A stretch of 64,000 nt of DNA from Ancylomarina sp048268005. Lineage in GTDB: Bacteria; Bacteroidota; Bacteroidia; Bacteroidales; Marinifilaceae. The position numbers and the translations under genes were made by a program. The notes under the pieces are model-generated. The model had not been told where the DNA came from and ran no database searches. It saw only the letters and a list, made by a program, of their open reading frames with translations. Numbering within the stretch: position 1 is the stretch's first letter; every line of letters begins with the position of its first letter. The stretch is taken from assembly GCA_048268005.1 (NCBI GenBank), contig JBLWWJ010000006.1:165666-229665 (forward strand), written 5' to 3'. This document shows, in pieces, positions 18,304 through 27,471 of this stretch.

Positions 18304-18762
18304 ATGAGTAAAATATACAGATATATCACTTTAATTATAGCATTAACTTGTGTTTCGAGTTTTGCCTTTTCTCAATGTAATGAATTTACGAAGAAGGATT
18401 GTATTCCTTTATTAACTCCCTACACCTTTAATGGACAGCTAAATAATACGGTTTTATCAGAAGGTGAAACAGCGGAATTACAGTTAACTTTCTATGCAGA
18501 CCAAGAATATAGGGTATTAGTAGCAGGGGAAGATCAACTAGGCAAATTAAGATTTCAACTTCTGGATGTGGAATACAATATTTTGTACGATAATAAAGAT
18601 GAGGATTTTACAAATGCATGGGATTTTTCAGTTGAAAGTACGGATGAATTTATAGTTCGGGTTATTGTCGATCAAAATTCAAATCCTGAAGATACTGAAA
18701 GTGGATGTGTTTCGATGCTTATTGGCTTTAGAGCCTTTGGTTCACGAACACTTTTCAAATAA
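18304..18762 (+). CDS. Exported protein of unknown function
   Basis: 152 residues with a signal peptide ending near FAFSQ. The mature part is beta-rich and acidic, with LSEGETAELQLTFYADQEYRVLVAG in the centre and two Cys near its start (CNEFTKKDC) and one near the end. The pattern could be a small beta-sandwich in the periplasm or on the surface, but no family was recognised. It sits 41 bp behind a putative lipoprotein gene and is followed by a terminator hairpin. Confidence 0.65.
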   Translation: MSKIYRYITLIIALTCVSSFAFSQCNEFTKKDCIPLLTPYTFNGQLNNTVLSEGETAELQLTFYADQEYRVLVAGEDQLGKLRFQLLDVEYNILYDNKDEDFTNAWDFSVESTDEFIVRVIVDQNSNPEDTESGCVSMLIGFRAFGSRTLFK

Positions 18763-18806
18763 AAATGAAGTTACAATAAATTACACGGTTTTTTTTAGAA
18801 ATGATT

Positions 18807-18832
18807 AATCCACCCACTGAGGTGGATTTTTC
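18807..18832 (+). terminator. Terminator after the exported protein gene
   Basis: An 8-bp perfect stem AATCCACC / GGTGGATT with a 6-nt loop, followed by a T-run. Confidence 0.75.
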
Positions 18833-18875
18833 AGTTTAGGTGACGTTGTGAGAATTTGAAAGATTACTTTTGTGT

Positions 18876-19211
18876 ATGATTTTAATAAAGCAAGTTGCAA
18901 TATTTTTAGGCTTATGGTTATTGGGAGAATTAATTTCCTATTATAGTCATTTACCGCTTTCAGGCAGTATAATTGGTATGTTATTATTGGTAATTGGTCT
19001 GGAATTTAAGTTGATTAAAACAAAGGATGTTAAAGATGTCGCTAATTTTTTGCTCAATAATATGGCCATGTTTTTTATTCCAGCTGGGGTAGGCTTAATG
19101 TGTCATTATCGCATTTTAAAACAAGAGTGGCTTCCAATTTCTGTGGCCATTGTTTTCAGTGCCATTTTAGTTATGACTGTTGTTGGTTTAATCATGAAAA
19201 AGAAATCCTAA
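18876..19211 (+). CDS. lrgA: CidA/LrgA family holin-like membrane protein
   Basis: 111 residues with four hydrophobic helices; a TTG two codons upstream is an alternative start. The family segment LPLSGSIIGMLLL is present near residue 30, and the C-terminal FFIPAGVGLM motif is typical. In Staphylococcus LrgA/CidA proteins modulate murein hydrolase activity and cell lysis; in other bacteria the pair has been linked to export of small acids such as pyruvate or glycolate. The stop overlaps the start of lrgB (TAATG), so the two are translationally coupled. Confidence 0.85.
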   Translation: MILIKQVAIFLGLWLLGELISYYSHLPLSGSIIGMLLLVIGLEFKLIKTKDVKDVANFLLNNMAMFFIPAGVGLMCHYRILKQEWLPISVAIVFSAILVMTVVGLIMKKKS

Positions 19212-19915
19212 TGAAAGAGCTTCTGAATTCGCCATTGGTTCATGTATGCTTGACTTTGGCTGTATTTATCCTATCTAAAAGATTACAAGTAAAGTATAAG
19301 TCCCCCCTTTTGAATCCAATTTTAATTACAATAGTAGTTGTGATTAGTTTTCTATTGTTGACAGATACATCCTACGAAGATTATGAACGCAATACACAGG
19401 TGATAAGTTTTTGGTTGGCACCATCGGTTATTGCATTGGGTTATGCTCTTTATAGTTTTTTAGGGGAAATAAAAGCTGATTTTAAGAAGATCATTTTTTC
19501 AATGCTTGCAGGCAGTATCACAGGTGTTGTATCTGTATTTATAACCGCTTACTTATTTGGAGCATCAAAGGCAACAATGATTTCTCTATCACCCAAATCA
19601 GTGACAACCCCCATTGCAATTGAAGTATCCAGGCAAATGGGTGGAATCCCATCTTTAACGGTTGCCTTTGTTATAGTGGTAGGTGTTCTGGGCGCTATAT
19701 TTGGTCAGACTTACTTGAAATTAATAGGTGTAAAGGATCCCAAGTCAGTTGGCTTAAGCTTAGGTGCAACGGCCCATGCTTTGGGTACCGCCAGTATTAG
19801 TGAGAGAGGTCCTGATTTTAGCGCTTTTGGCGGATTAGGGATGGCCTTAAATGGGGTTTTAACAGCCATTTTAGCACCTTGGCTAATTAAATTACTACTT
19901 CTGCTATTATATTAG
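19211..19915 (+). CDS. lrgB: LrgB/CidB family membrane protein
   Basis: From the ATG at 19211, which overlaps the lrgA stop, the protein has 234 residues and about seven or eight hydrophobic helices. Family landmarks are SLSPKSVTTPIAIEVSRQMGG and the C-terminal LGATAHALGTASISERGP. An in-frame upstream start inside lrgA (19100) is an artefact of the overlap. With LrgA it probably forms a membrane complex that influences lysis or the export of small metabolites; the substrate is unknown. A strong terminator follows. Confidence 0.9.
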   Translation: MKELLNSPLVHVCLTLAVFILSKRLQVKYKSPLLNPILITIVVVISFLLLTDTSYEDYERNTQVISFWLAPSVIALGYALYSFLGEIKADFKKIIFSMLAGSITGVVSVFITAYLFGASKATMISLSPKSVTTPIAIEVSRQMGGIPSLTVAFVIVVGVLGAIFGQTYLKLIGVKDPKSVGLSLGATAHALGTASISERGPDFSAFGGLGMALNGVLTAILAPWLIKLLLLLLY

Positions 19916-19937
19916 TCATGCTATTTAATAGATATAG

Positions 19938-19978
19938 AAATGTCCTATCTCCTTGATTTCAGAGATAGGACATTTTTA
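19938..19978. terminator. Bidirectional terminator after lrgB
   Basis: A perfect 14-bp stem (19938-19951 with 19962-19975), 10-nt loop, T-run after it. It separates lrgB from the convergent coiled-coil gene. Confidence 0.85.
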
Positions 19979-19996
19979 TTCGTCAGGTATGGTTCG

Positions 19997-20884
19997 TTAT
20001 TTTAGATTAAACTTGGCGTTACCAATATGAACACCTTCTGAGAAAAGATCTAAAGTGTATTCTCCTTTAATAAGGCTTCCATCATTATCCCAAAAAATAG
20101 AAACTTCAAGTTCGTTACCTTCAAATTCAATATCACGTTTTGCTGAATAAGCAATCTGCGAGTCTTCATATTTGAATAATAGGTTTTCGGGATTACTTAA
20201 TATTACTTCATCCGGGCGAGCAATTCTAACGAAAATTGTTTTAAGTCCTGGAGTGATGGTGATATTCTTTCTAAGGGTGAAGCTTGTTTTAAGCTTAACC
20301 GTTTTCGATATTTTTTTGATTTCACGCCCCTTTTTATTGATTGGGAAACAGTTAATATTTGTGGCGTCAAGTGCAGAAGCTTTAGAGATTAACTCCTTCA
20401 TATTTTCTGTCGTACTTTCCAGTTTTTCATTACGCTCTTTAACCCATGATATTTGCTTTTTAACGCGGATATTTTCTGCGTTCAATTCTTTATTCTTGCT
20501 ATTTAATGAGTCAATCTGAATCACATAAGAACGTAAAACACCTTTGAGTGTTCCAATTTCTTTTTTGTATTTATTGATTTCGAAATATGAATTATTTCTG
20601 AAAATTCGCATTCTCTCTAATAATTCGTCAATTTTTTCTTTCTCGGTTACAAGTAATTGATTTAAGGTGTCATTACTTGTTTGTAGTGAATCGTAGTCTT
20701 GTGAAAGGCCTCGAAGTTCTGTTTCCAGGTCTGCTTTTTCAATTTTGATTTCGGCAATATATTGTCGGTTCTCTCTATATGTCTTTAGAAAAAGAATAGA
20801 AACGGTGAGTAATATAACCCCCAATGAAATTAATACGATTTTATAAATCTGATCTTTCTTCTCTGTCTTCAAATCTGTGCTCAT
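19997..20884 (-). CDS. Coiled-coil membrane protein of unknown function
   Basis: 295 residues. One transmembrane helix near the N-terminus (residues 14-31, YKIVLISLGVILLTVSIL) is followed by a long charged coiled coil to about residue 165, then a beta-rich C-terminal domain of about 120 residues (TFTLRKNITITPGLKTIFVRI.RPDE...YSAKRDIEF). The N-terminus is charged, so the coiled coil and domain probably lie in the periplasm. I recognise the layout from Bacteroidota genomes but cannot assign a function. Confidence 0.7.
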   Translation of the reverse strand: MSTDLKTEKKDQIYKIVLISLGVILLTVSILFLKTYRENRQYIAEIKIEKADLETELRGLSQDYDSLQTSNDTLNQLLVTEKEKIDELLERMRIFRNNSYFEINKYKKEIGTLKGVLRSYVIQIDSLNSKNKELNAENIRVKKQISWVKERNEKLESTTENMKELISKASALDATNINCFPINKKGREIKKISKTVKLKTSFTLRKNITITPGLKTIFVRIARPDEVILSNPENLLFKYEDSQIAYSAKRDIEFEGNELEVSIFWDNDGSLIKGEYTLDLFSEGVHIGNAKFNLK

Positions 20885-21123
20885 CTAAAAATACGTTTAT
20901 CGGTTTTGATTGGACCAAATTTAATGGTTTTTACTTTCTTAACGCAAAAGCTTACTTTAAATTGCAAAAAAAGCCGCCCAATCTTTGATTAAGCGACTTA
21001 GGAGTCCTATAAAACTCGAGCCAAAAGAATTCCTGGATACTAGTTAGGGTACTGGATATTCGTAAGTAGGCCAAAGTTTAGTTGAACAAAGACAAATCTA
21101 TTGGGAGTCTGCCTTTTGTTTTT

Positions 21124-21879
21124 TTAATCTTGCTGACTAAATACTTTTCTAAGAATGGAACTGACACGTTTTATAGGGTCTTTTCTGATTTGTAATTCTT
21201 CCTCTGCAACTTTCAAAAAGAGTGCATCCAAAGCTTTGTTGGTCACATATTCATCCAAAGGAGTATTTACAGTTTTAAGATTAGCAATTTTTCCAGCGAA
21301 ACTTCCAGCGACCTTATTGTAGCTTCCTGTTAGCATATCCCACGACTCGTTGGTTGATATATTAGCCAGTAATTTTTTATCCAGAGAAGTTTTTACTTTT
21401 GGCAAGAATAGATCTCTCAATTTTGAATAGCTTTTACCTTTCAGATATTGGGTTGCTGCATTTTTATCACCTTTTAGAATTCCAAATGCATCCTGAATGG
21501 TCATTTCAGATATGGCAGAAGCAAAAATTGGAGCGGCTTCAACAACAGCATCTTCGGCAGCACGATTTAATCTTAATACTACCTTATTAACTAGATCCTC
21601 ACCTCCTGGTACCATTTTAATGTGCTTGCTAATGGTTTGTGCTTCGGGGGGAAGTAGGATTTTAACGAGTTCATCTTTATAAAAGCCATCTTTTAGTGAT
21701 AAAACTTGTGAGGCATTCTTACTACCGATTTGTAAAGCTTCTTTTAAACCTTGTGATACATCGAAGGAAGTTAGCGGTTTGTTTTGCTCAACGGCACATT
21801 CATTAACTATGGTTTGCAGTTCTGCACATGATGTGAGGTAGAGAACACAGAGCAGAAGTATCGTTTTTTTAATCATCAT
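21124..21879 (-). CDS. DUF4197 family lipoprotein
   Basis: About 251 residues from the double ATG at 21879. A short signal peptide ends in a lipobox LTSC, so the protein should be lipidated. The remainder follows the DUF4197 family: SQGLKEALQIGSKNA near the start, PGGEDLVNKVVLRLNRAAEDAV in the middle and DEYVTNKALDALFLKVAEEE near the end. The family occurs in many Gram-negative bacteria and has no established function. It follows the TonB-dependent receptor on the same strand but a terminator lies between them. Confidence 0.8.
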   Translation of the reverse strand: MMIKKTILLLCVLYLTSCAELQTIVNECAVEQNKPLTSFDVSQGLKEALQIGSKNASQVLSLKDGFYKDELVKILLPPEAQTISKHIKMVPGGEDLVNKVVLRLNRAAEDAVVEAAPIFASAISEMTIQDAFGILKGDKNAATQYLKGKSYSKLRDLFLPKVKTSLDKKLLANISTNESWDMLTGSYNKVAGSFAGKIANLKTVNTPLDEYVTNKALDALFLKVAEEELQIRKDPIKRVSSILRKVFSQQD

Positions 21880-21933
21880 TATTTTAGTTTGTTTGTAAGG
21901 CATGCAATTTATAAAAAGATCATCACTCCCTAT

Positions 21934-21978
21934 AAAAAAAAAAGAAGCGGAGTAAAAACCTAAATTTTATACCCCGCC
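21934..21978 (-). terminator. Terminator after the TonB-dependent receptor gene
   Basis: On the minus strand GCGGGGTA pairs with TACTCCGC (one G-U pair) and is followed by a long T-rich run (positions 21934-21946). Confidence 0.65.
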
Positions 21979-22017
21979 AGATTCTAACCGATAGAATCAC
22001 TTGTCTTATAGTCTAGT

Positions 22018-24468
22018 TTAAAGTAAGTTTCCTAGTTTTACACCTAAATAAATAGTTCTTGGACTCATAGGACCATAAATATATCCAGCATCACCATTAG
22101 GGCCACGGTCGAAATCATTCTGGAATGAATTGAAAATATTCTTTACACCAAGATCAAACTGAAGTTTGATGTCTTTCCCCAAATCGAAATGGTAAGCAAA
22201 GTTGATATTCATATCCATAAAATCACCTGATTTTACAAGGCTTTCTGTTTCTATAGGATTATTGTTTTGATCTAAACCACCTGCAAGGTGCATCACATCC
22301 ATAGGACCTGTATAAGTACCACTTAAAGTCGTCGTGAATTCGTGAAGCGGTTTCCAGTTTAATGCAAAGTAACCGTAACGTTCAGGCGTTCTGATGATGT
22401 TTTTGGAAGAACTGTTTGATTCATCATCATCGTCACCTTGGTCAGTAAGTTCATCGTACTTGCTCGATTGTAATGTCATACCCATTTGGAAATCTAATTT
22501 GTAGGATGGAGCAATTTTGAATTCCATGTTCAAACCTTTTACTTTAGCTCCTTCTGCATTGGTTCGAACCGATACTTTGTTTCCATCGGCATCGGTATCA
22601 CCAAATTCATTTACAAATGGATTTCTCAAATCGGTTAAGAATCCTTCTACAAGGAAATAGGTTTGCGTTTTGCCGAAAGTTTTAGTGTAGTCTAAAGAAG
22701 CTGTATAACTGTTAGATGTTTCTTCTTTTAGGTTTGGATCATTTTCATGAATAATTCTTCTTGCACCGGAAGCTTCAATGTGTAAATCTTCATCGAAAAT
22801 CTGTGGCGCTCTAAAACCACGAGCATAGCTCAAACGGAACTGTAATGGATCAGATAATTTAAACAATACATTGGCACGAGGACTGAAAACAGTATTCGAT
22901 TCTTCATGTCCGTTCTCATCGTTTTCCACCTTGTATGAATCCATACGAACGCCCAATAGGAAATTCATGAATCCTAAATCCCACTTTGATTGAGCAAACG
23001 CACCAATGGTATTTGATTTTTGATCAGCAATATTGGTTGTAGGAGTAAATGTTTTTGTATCAATATCGTAGTAACCTAGTTTATCATCAGTAAGTTTGTT
23101 ATAAGTATTTTCTACACCAAAAGTTAGATCAGCAGGTGACAACAACAGGTTATCAACCTTAGTGTGGAACTGAGCTCCTACTGAAACGGCTAAATCATTG
23201 GTCTTACCATAAGAAGTGAAGTCAGGGATTGGTGTGGTTAATGGGGTTCCATTTTCATCTTCTAAAGTTGCAGCACCATAGTAACTGTCTCTGTCGATAT
23301 GTTGAGCGGAAGCAAATATTGAAAGTTTACTTTTTCTATCCTGATTAAAGAATTGATCCCATGACAATCCTCCTGAATTAATTCTGTGTTTTACCTGTTC
23401 AGCTACGTTTGCCTGATGTGCAGGTAAGTCCAACTGATCACCACCACGTCTGAATTCGTCTACAATATGATACTCTAAAGTCAGTTTGCTTAAATCGGTA
23501 AATTTGTGGTAAGCTCTCAAGCCAGCACTCAGGTTTTCAAGTTTCACCAAATCAGAATAGCCATCATCGTTAGCATCCCAATCTTCGCGCTGACGATTCA
23601 TTCCGAATACGAAAATTCCACTTTTGCGATCTTCTGATACTACTGAGGCATTAAAATCAGCCGTAATGTCGCTGGCAACACTGCCTGCACCATTAACGCC
23701 AACACCCACAGATCCATATTTTACACCGGCTTTAAAAGAATTATTGATTGGATCCTTTGTGATGATATTGATGGTACCTGCAATGGCATTTCCACCAAAA
23801 AGAGCAGAACCACCTCCACGAACAACTTCAACTCGTTGAATCATGTTTGATGGAATGTGTTCCAACCCATAAACACCTGCTAGTCCACTAAAAATTGGTC
23901 GGCTGTTGATTAAGATCTGAGTATACGGACCTTCTAAACCATTCATTCTAACCTGCGAAAAACCACAGTTATTACAGTCATTCTCAACTCTTAAACCAGG
24001 AGAGAAAACCAATCCGTCGGCTAAGTTAGATGCAGATGTTTGTTGCAATAATTTTGTTGATATTGAATTCACTACAACTGGAGCATCCTTACGTTTAATA
24101 TCGTTACGATCGGCTGTAACTACGACTTGATCCAAGCCAATAAAATCTTCATTCATCTTGAATGTAAGGGTGTTCTTTTGTCCAAGCTTAACATCGTAGT
24201 GTTTCATATCAGAACGGTAGCCAACACAACTTGCTGTGATATGACAGTGACCGGCAGGAACATTCAGAATTTCAAATTCCCCTTCGAAATTGGTAACTGC
24301 ACCAATTGATGTTCCCTCAATGGCAACACTGGCAAAGGATACGGGTTCATTACTAGCGATATTAACAACTTTCCCTTTTATACTTGTAGTGTTGTTTTTT
24401 GCATTTGATACAAAAGATATTGATGCTATTAGAACTAAGCTAAGGCACAATTTAGCGATAATTTTCAT
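22018..24468 (-). CDS. TonB-dependent receptor, possibly for a metal or metal chelate
   Basis: From the ATG at 24468 the protein has about 816 residues: a signal peptide, a carboxypeptidase-regulatory-like domain (residues 30-110, IKGKVVNIASNEPVSFASV), a plug domain and a 22-strand barrel ending in YLGVKLGNLL. It lacks a SusD partner, so glycan uptake is unlikely. The plug has a distinctive CNNCGF motif with two Cys close together. A small His/Cys-rich membrane protein gene lies directly upstream on the same strand, which suggests a metal or metal complex as substrate. The specific ligand is not shown by the sequence. The longer start at 24507 would spoil the signal peptide. Confidence 0.88.
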   Translation of the reverse strand: MKIIAKLCLSLVLIASISFVSNAKNNTTSIKGKVVNIASNEPVSFASVAIEGTSIGAVTNFEGEFEILNVPAGHCHITASCVGYRSDMKHYDVKLGQKNTLTFKMNEDFIGLDQVVVTADRNDIKRKDAPVVVNSISTKLLQQTSASNLADGLVFSPGLRVENDCNNCGFSQVRMNGLEGPYTQILINSRPIFSGLAGVYGLEHIPSNMIQRVEVVRGGGSALFGGNAIAGTINIITKDPINNSFKAGVKYGSVGVGVNGAGSVASDITADFNASVVSEDRKSGIFVFGMNRQREDWDANDDGYSDLVKLENLSAGLRAYHKFTDLSKLTLEYHIVDEFRRGGDQLDLPAHQANVAEQVKHRINSGGLSWDQFFNQDRKSKLSIFASAQHIDRDSYYGAATLEDENGTPLTTPIPDFTSYGKTNDLAVSVGAQFHTKVDNLLLSPADLTFGVENTYNKLTDDKLGYYDIDTKTFTPTTNIADQKSNTIGAFAQSKWDLGFMNFLLGVRMDSYKVENDENGHEESNTVFSPRANVLFKLSDPLQFRLSYARGFRAPQIFDEDLHIEASGARRIIHENDPNLKEETSNSYTASLDYTKTFGKTQTYFLVEGFLTDLRNPFVNEFGDTDADGNKVSVRTNAEGAKVKGLNMEFKIAPSYKLDFQMGMTLQSSKYDELTDQGDDDDESNSSSKNIIRTPERYGYFALNWKPLHEFTTTLSGTYTGPMDVMHLAGGLDQNNNPIETESLVKSGDFMDMNINFAYHFDLGKDIKLQFDLGVKNIFNSFQNDFDRGPNGDAGYIYGPMSPRTIYLGVKLGNLL

Positions 24469-24722
24469 TATGTAATTATTATTTAAGTTTATATGGCATG
24501 AGCTCAAGCATATCTATATGGATATGCATTTCAAATATGAGCTGAGTATCTTAATAAGAGCTTGCAGCTATATGACCATTGAAATTGGTCAGTAATACGA
24601 AATGGGTAATGGATTTTGTTTTGTAATTCAGCTAATTCTTTACGAAAAATTATATCTCTATCTCATGAATTATGCATATAGAATAGTAACTCTTCAATAT
24701 TTTTTTCTGAAAGACAAGTTGA

Positions 24723-25085
24723 TTAAGCTAGGAATGGAGGAGGCCTGTTGTAAAGAAGACTGGCTGTATAGCCAAATTTTACCTGTAAAGATTCAAATTG
24801 AACGCGTTTAAGTTGTTTTTCGAATACCAGGCTCAGGAAAAGTGCCGTTATGGCAACAAATATGAAGCTGGTTAAGTGATGAATCGAAACACAGTCGTTA
24901 CATGAGTGAGAATGAGAAGTTCCTTTTTGTGTTCCACCATCTTGAATAGGATGAGCATGAACAAAAGAACATCCATTCGTTTGTTTGTGGATATGCAGAT
25001 TGAAGATAGCATTTCCAGTCAATGCAAGCATTGCAGGAAGTAGCGCTATCAGCATAGCAATTTTTATTTTTCTAAAAAATTCCAT
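24723..25085 (-). CDS. Small His/Cys-rich membrane protein
   Basis: 120 residues from the ATG at 25085. Two hydrophobic segments (around residues 7-28 and 70-88) flank a periplasmic-looking loop rich in His and Cys: HIHKQTNGCSFVHAHP, then HSHSCNDCVSIHH. The C-terminus ends in NRPPPFLA, a kind of ending I associate with small proteins beside metal transport genes in Bacteroidota. The loop could bind a divalent or monovalent metal. It lies 254 bp upstream of the TonB-dependent receptor on the same strand. No domain name is assigned. Confidence 0.65.
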   Translation of the reverse strand: MEFFRKIKIAMLIALLPAMLALTGNAIFNLHIHKQTNGCSFVHAHPIQDGGTQKGTSHSHSCNDCVSIHHLTSFIFVAITALFLSLVFEKQLKRVQFESLQVKFGYTASLLYNRPPPFLA

Positions 25086-25313
25086 CAAACATTATAAAGT
25101 TTAAATCTTTTGATGATGCAAACTTAGATGCTTTCTCTTTCACCTACAATACCTACATATTATGATATTTATGAAGCTGCTTTAAAACATCTATTTAGAC
25201 TTCTGTTTTTATTTCGGAATAGCTTCGCTCATAATTTGCTTAATTCTTATAACTTTGCCTTTCGAGTTTTGACAGAGTCTATTGATGTATTAGTCAATCA
25301 AATTTATGCAAGT

Positions 25314-26186
25314 ATGGGTGAAGTAAAAGATAAACAAGCGATCATAAAAAAGCTCCGTAATAAGTACCGTTTAACCATTTCAAATGAGAGTACTTTTGAG
25401 GAAGCATTGTCTTTTCGACTATCCAGATTAAATGTGTTTACTGTAGCAGGTTTGTTTTCAATAGTGCTGATAGCTCTTATCACAATATTAATTGCTTTTA
25501 CACCTTTACGCGAATATATTCCAGGTTATCCCGATGGTCAGATGCGTCGTGCTATAGAGCAGAATGCAACTCTGGTTGACTCTTTAAAATTAGAATTGGA
25601 GAAACGTGATCGATTTTTTACAGGAATCAAGAATGTAATTTCCGGTAATGACTTTGAAAATACGATTCAAGACAAATCCGATTCCATAGTTGATCCTAAA
25701 TACAAAGGCTTGCAATTTACGCAGTCTGAAAATGATTCTATATTCAGAAAAGAGCACGAAGCTGAAGAGAAATTCAATCTGACTATTTCAGGAGAAAATA
25801 AAGAAAGAGGGATTTCAAGTATCCACTTCTTCACGCCTATGAAAGGAATGATATCTAATTCATATGATGGCTTAGCAGGTCACTATGGTGTTGATGTGGT
25901 TGGCCCATTAAATGAAAGAATTTCGGCAGTACTTGATGGGACGGTTATTTTCGCTGAATGGACTTTAAATACAGGCTATGTGATACAGATTCAGCATGAT
26001 AAGGATCTGGTGTCTATATATAAGCACAATCAAGAATTATTGAAAAAACCAGGAGAATTTGTAAAAGCAGGTGAAGCCATTGCAATACTTGGAAATTCAG
26101 GTGAGTTGACTTCTGGTCCTCATTTGCATTTTGAATTATGGCATAACGGTAAATCCCTGAATCCTGAAAGTTATATTAAGTTTTAA
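25314..26186 (+). CDS. M23 family metallopeptidase (LytM-like), membrane anchored
   Basis: 290 residues from the ATG at 25314 (MGEVKDKQAIIKKL); the open frame extends further upstream but that part looks non-coding. One transmembrane helix (around residues 51-75) follows a basic cytoplasmic N-terminus. A short coiled linker leads to a C-terminal M23 domain with the zinc-ligand motifs HYGVD and HLHFE, both intact, so it should be an active peptidoglycan endopeptidase. It precedes dxr by 55 bp. Its partner and regulation are unknown. Confidence 0.88.
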   Translation: MGEVKDKQAIIKKLRNKYRLTISNESTFEEALSFRLSRLNVFTVAGLFSIVLIALITILIAFTPLREYIPGYPDGQMRRAIEQNATLVDSLKLELEKRDRFFTGIKNVISGNDFENTIQDKSDSIVDPKYKGLQFTQSENDSIFRKEHEAEEKFNLTISGENKERGISSIHFFTPMKGMISNSYDGLAGHYGVDVVGPLNERISAVLDGTVIFAEWTLNTGYVIQIQHDKDLVSIYKHNQELLKKPGEFVKAGEAIAILGNSGELTSGPHLHFELWHNGKSLNPESYIKF

Positions 26187-26241
26187 ATTCGATCAGCAGA
26201 ATGTACTGATAGAATAAGCAAAATCAAAAGCAAGGGACTAA

Positions 26242-27390
26242 ATGAGTAAACATATTGCAATCTTAGGATCTACTGGTTCTATTGGAACGCAAACATTAGA
26301 GGTAGTAGACGCAAATCCAGATTTGTTTGTTGTTGATGTTTTAACAGCAAATAATAATGTGGACTTATTGATTGCCCAGGCAAGGAAGTACCAACCAAAT
26401 GTGGTTGTAATTGCAAGAGAAGACAAATACCAATACCTATCCGAAGCCTTAAAAGATGAGGATATAAAAGTATATGCCGGAATAGATGCCATTGCACAAG
26501 TTGTAAGTATGTCATCAATAGATGTTGTGGTAACAGCCATGGTTGGTTATTCCGGACTTTTACCAACGATTAAAGCGATAGAAGCTAAAAAGAATATTGC
26601 CCTGGCTAATAAGGAAACTTTAGTTGTTGCAGGGGAAATTATTCAGAGATTAGCCTTAGAGAATGGGGTCAGTATTTATCCGGTTGATTCAGAACATTCG
26701 GCTATTTTTCAGTGTTTGATTGGTGAATTTGAAAACCCTGTTGAGAAGATTTATCTGACGGCATCAGGAGGTCCTTTTAGAGGAAAAGATCGAAAATTCC
26801 TTGAATCGGTGACTTCTAAACAAGCCTTGAAACATCCCAACTGGGATATGGGTGCTAAAATAACCATAGACTCGGCTAGTATGATGAATAAGGGCTTTGA
26901 GGTGATTGAAGCCAAGTGGCTTTTTGATTTGAAGCACGAACAGGTTGATGTGATTGTACACCCTCAATCTATCGTCCATTCTTTGGTTCAATTTGAGGAT
27001 TCTTCCATGAAAGCTCAAATGGGATTGCCCGATATGAAATTGCCAATCCAGTTCGCATTGACTTACCCTAAGCGTTTGAAAACCAATTTTGAAAGGTTTA
27101 ATTTTTTGGATTATCCAAATTTAACTTTTGAACCCGCCGATACTGAAAGTTTTAGAAATTTGGCTCTTGCTTATGAGGCAATGAAAAAGGGAGGGAATAT
27201 GCCATGTATCATAAATGCAGCGAATGAAGTAATGGTTGAAGCTTTTTTGAAAGACCAGGTTGGTTTTCTTCAAATGAGTGATATTATTGAAACCTGTATG
27301 CAGAAAGCCAGCTTTATTTCTCATCCGGTTTATGAAGATTATGTTGCTAGTGATATTGAAGTTAGACAATTGGCAGCCTCTTTGCTATAA
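26242..27390 (+). CDS. dxr: 1-deoxy-D-xylulose 5-phosphate reductoisomerase
   Basis: Converts DXP to 2-C-methyl-D-erythritol 4-phosphate with NADPH, the committed step of the MEP isoprenoid pathway. 382 residues, typical length. The NADPH-binding motif GSTGSIGTQTLEV is at residues 8-20; ANKETLVVAG, the metal-binding PVDSEHSAIFQ, the flexible-loop TASGGPFR and the MGAKITIDSASMMNKG stretch are all present. It lies between the M23 peptidase gene and rseP on the same strand, a common neighbourhood for dxr and rseP in bacteria. Confidence 0.97.
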   Translation: MSKHIAILGSTGSIGTQTLEVVDANPDLFVVDVLTANNNVDLLIAQARKYQPNVVVIAREDKYQYLSEALKDEDIKVYAGIDAIAQVVSMSSIDVVVTAMVGYSGLLPTIKAIEAKKNIALANKETLVVAGEIIQRLALENGVSIYPVDSEHSAIFQCLIGEFENPVEKIYLTASGGPFRGKDRKFLESVTSKQALKHPNWDMGAKITIDSASMMNKGFEVIEAKWLFDLKHEQVDVIVHPQSIVHSLVQFEDSSMKAQMGLPDMKLPIQFALTYPKRLKTNFERFNFLDYPNLTFEPADTESFRNLALAYEAMKKGGNMPCIINAANEVMVEAFLKDQVGFLQMSDIIETCMQKASFISHPVYEDYVASDIEVRQLAASLL

Positions 27391-27471
27391 AATACTTACC
27401 TTGTCATGATTTTGTAATCTACGTTAATGCCCTGTATTATTTAGGGTAATGAATTTGATAATTGTAATTAA

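Noticed and set aside
25128..25313. Upstream extension of the M23 peptidase
   Set aside because: Compositionally unlike the rest and not expected in the family; the ATG at 25314 is preferred.
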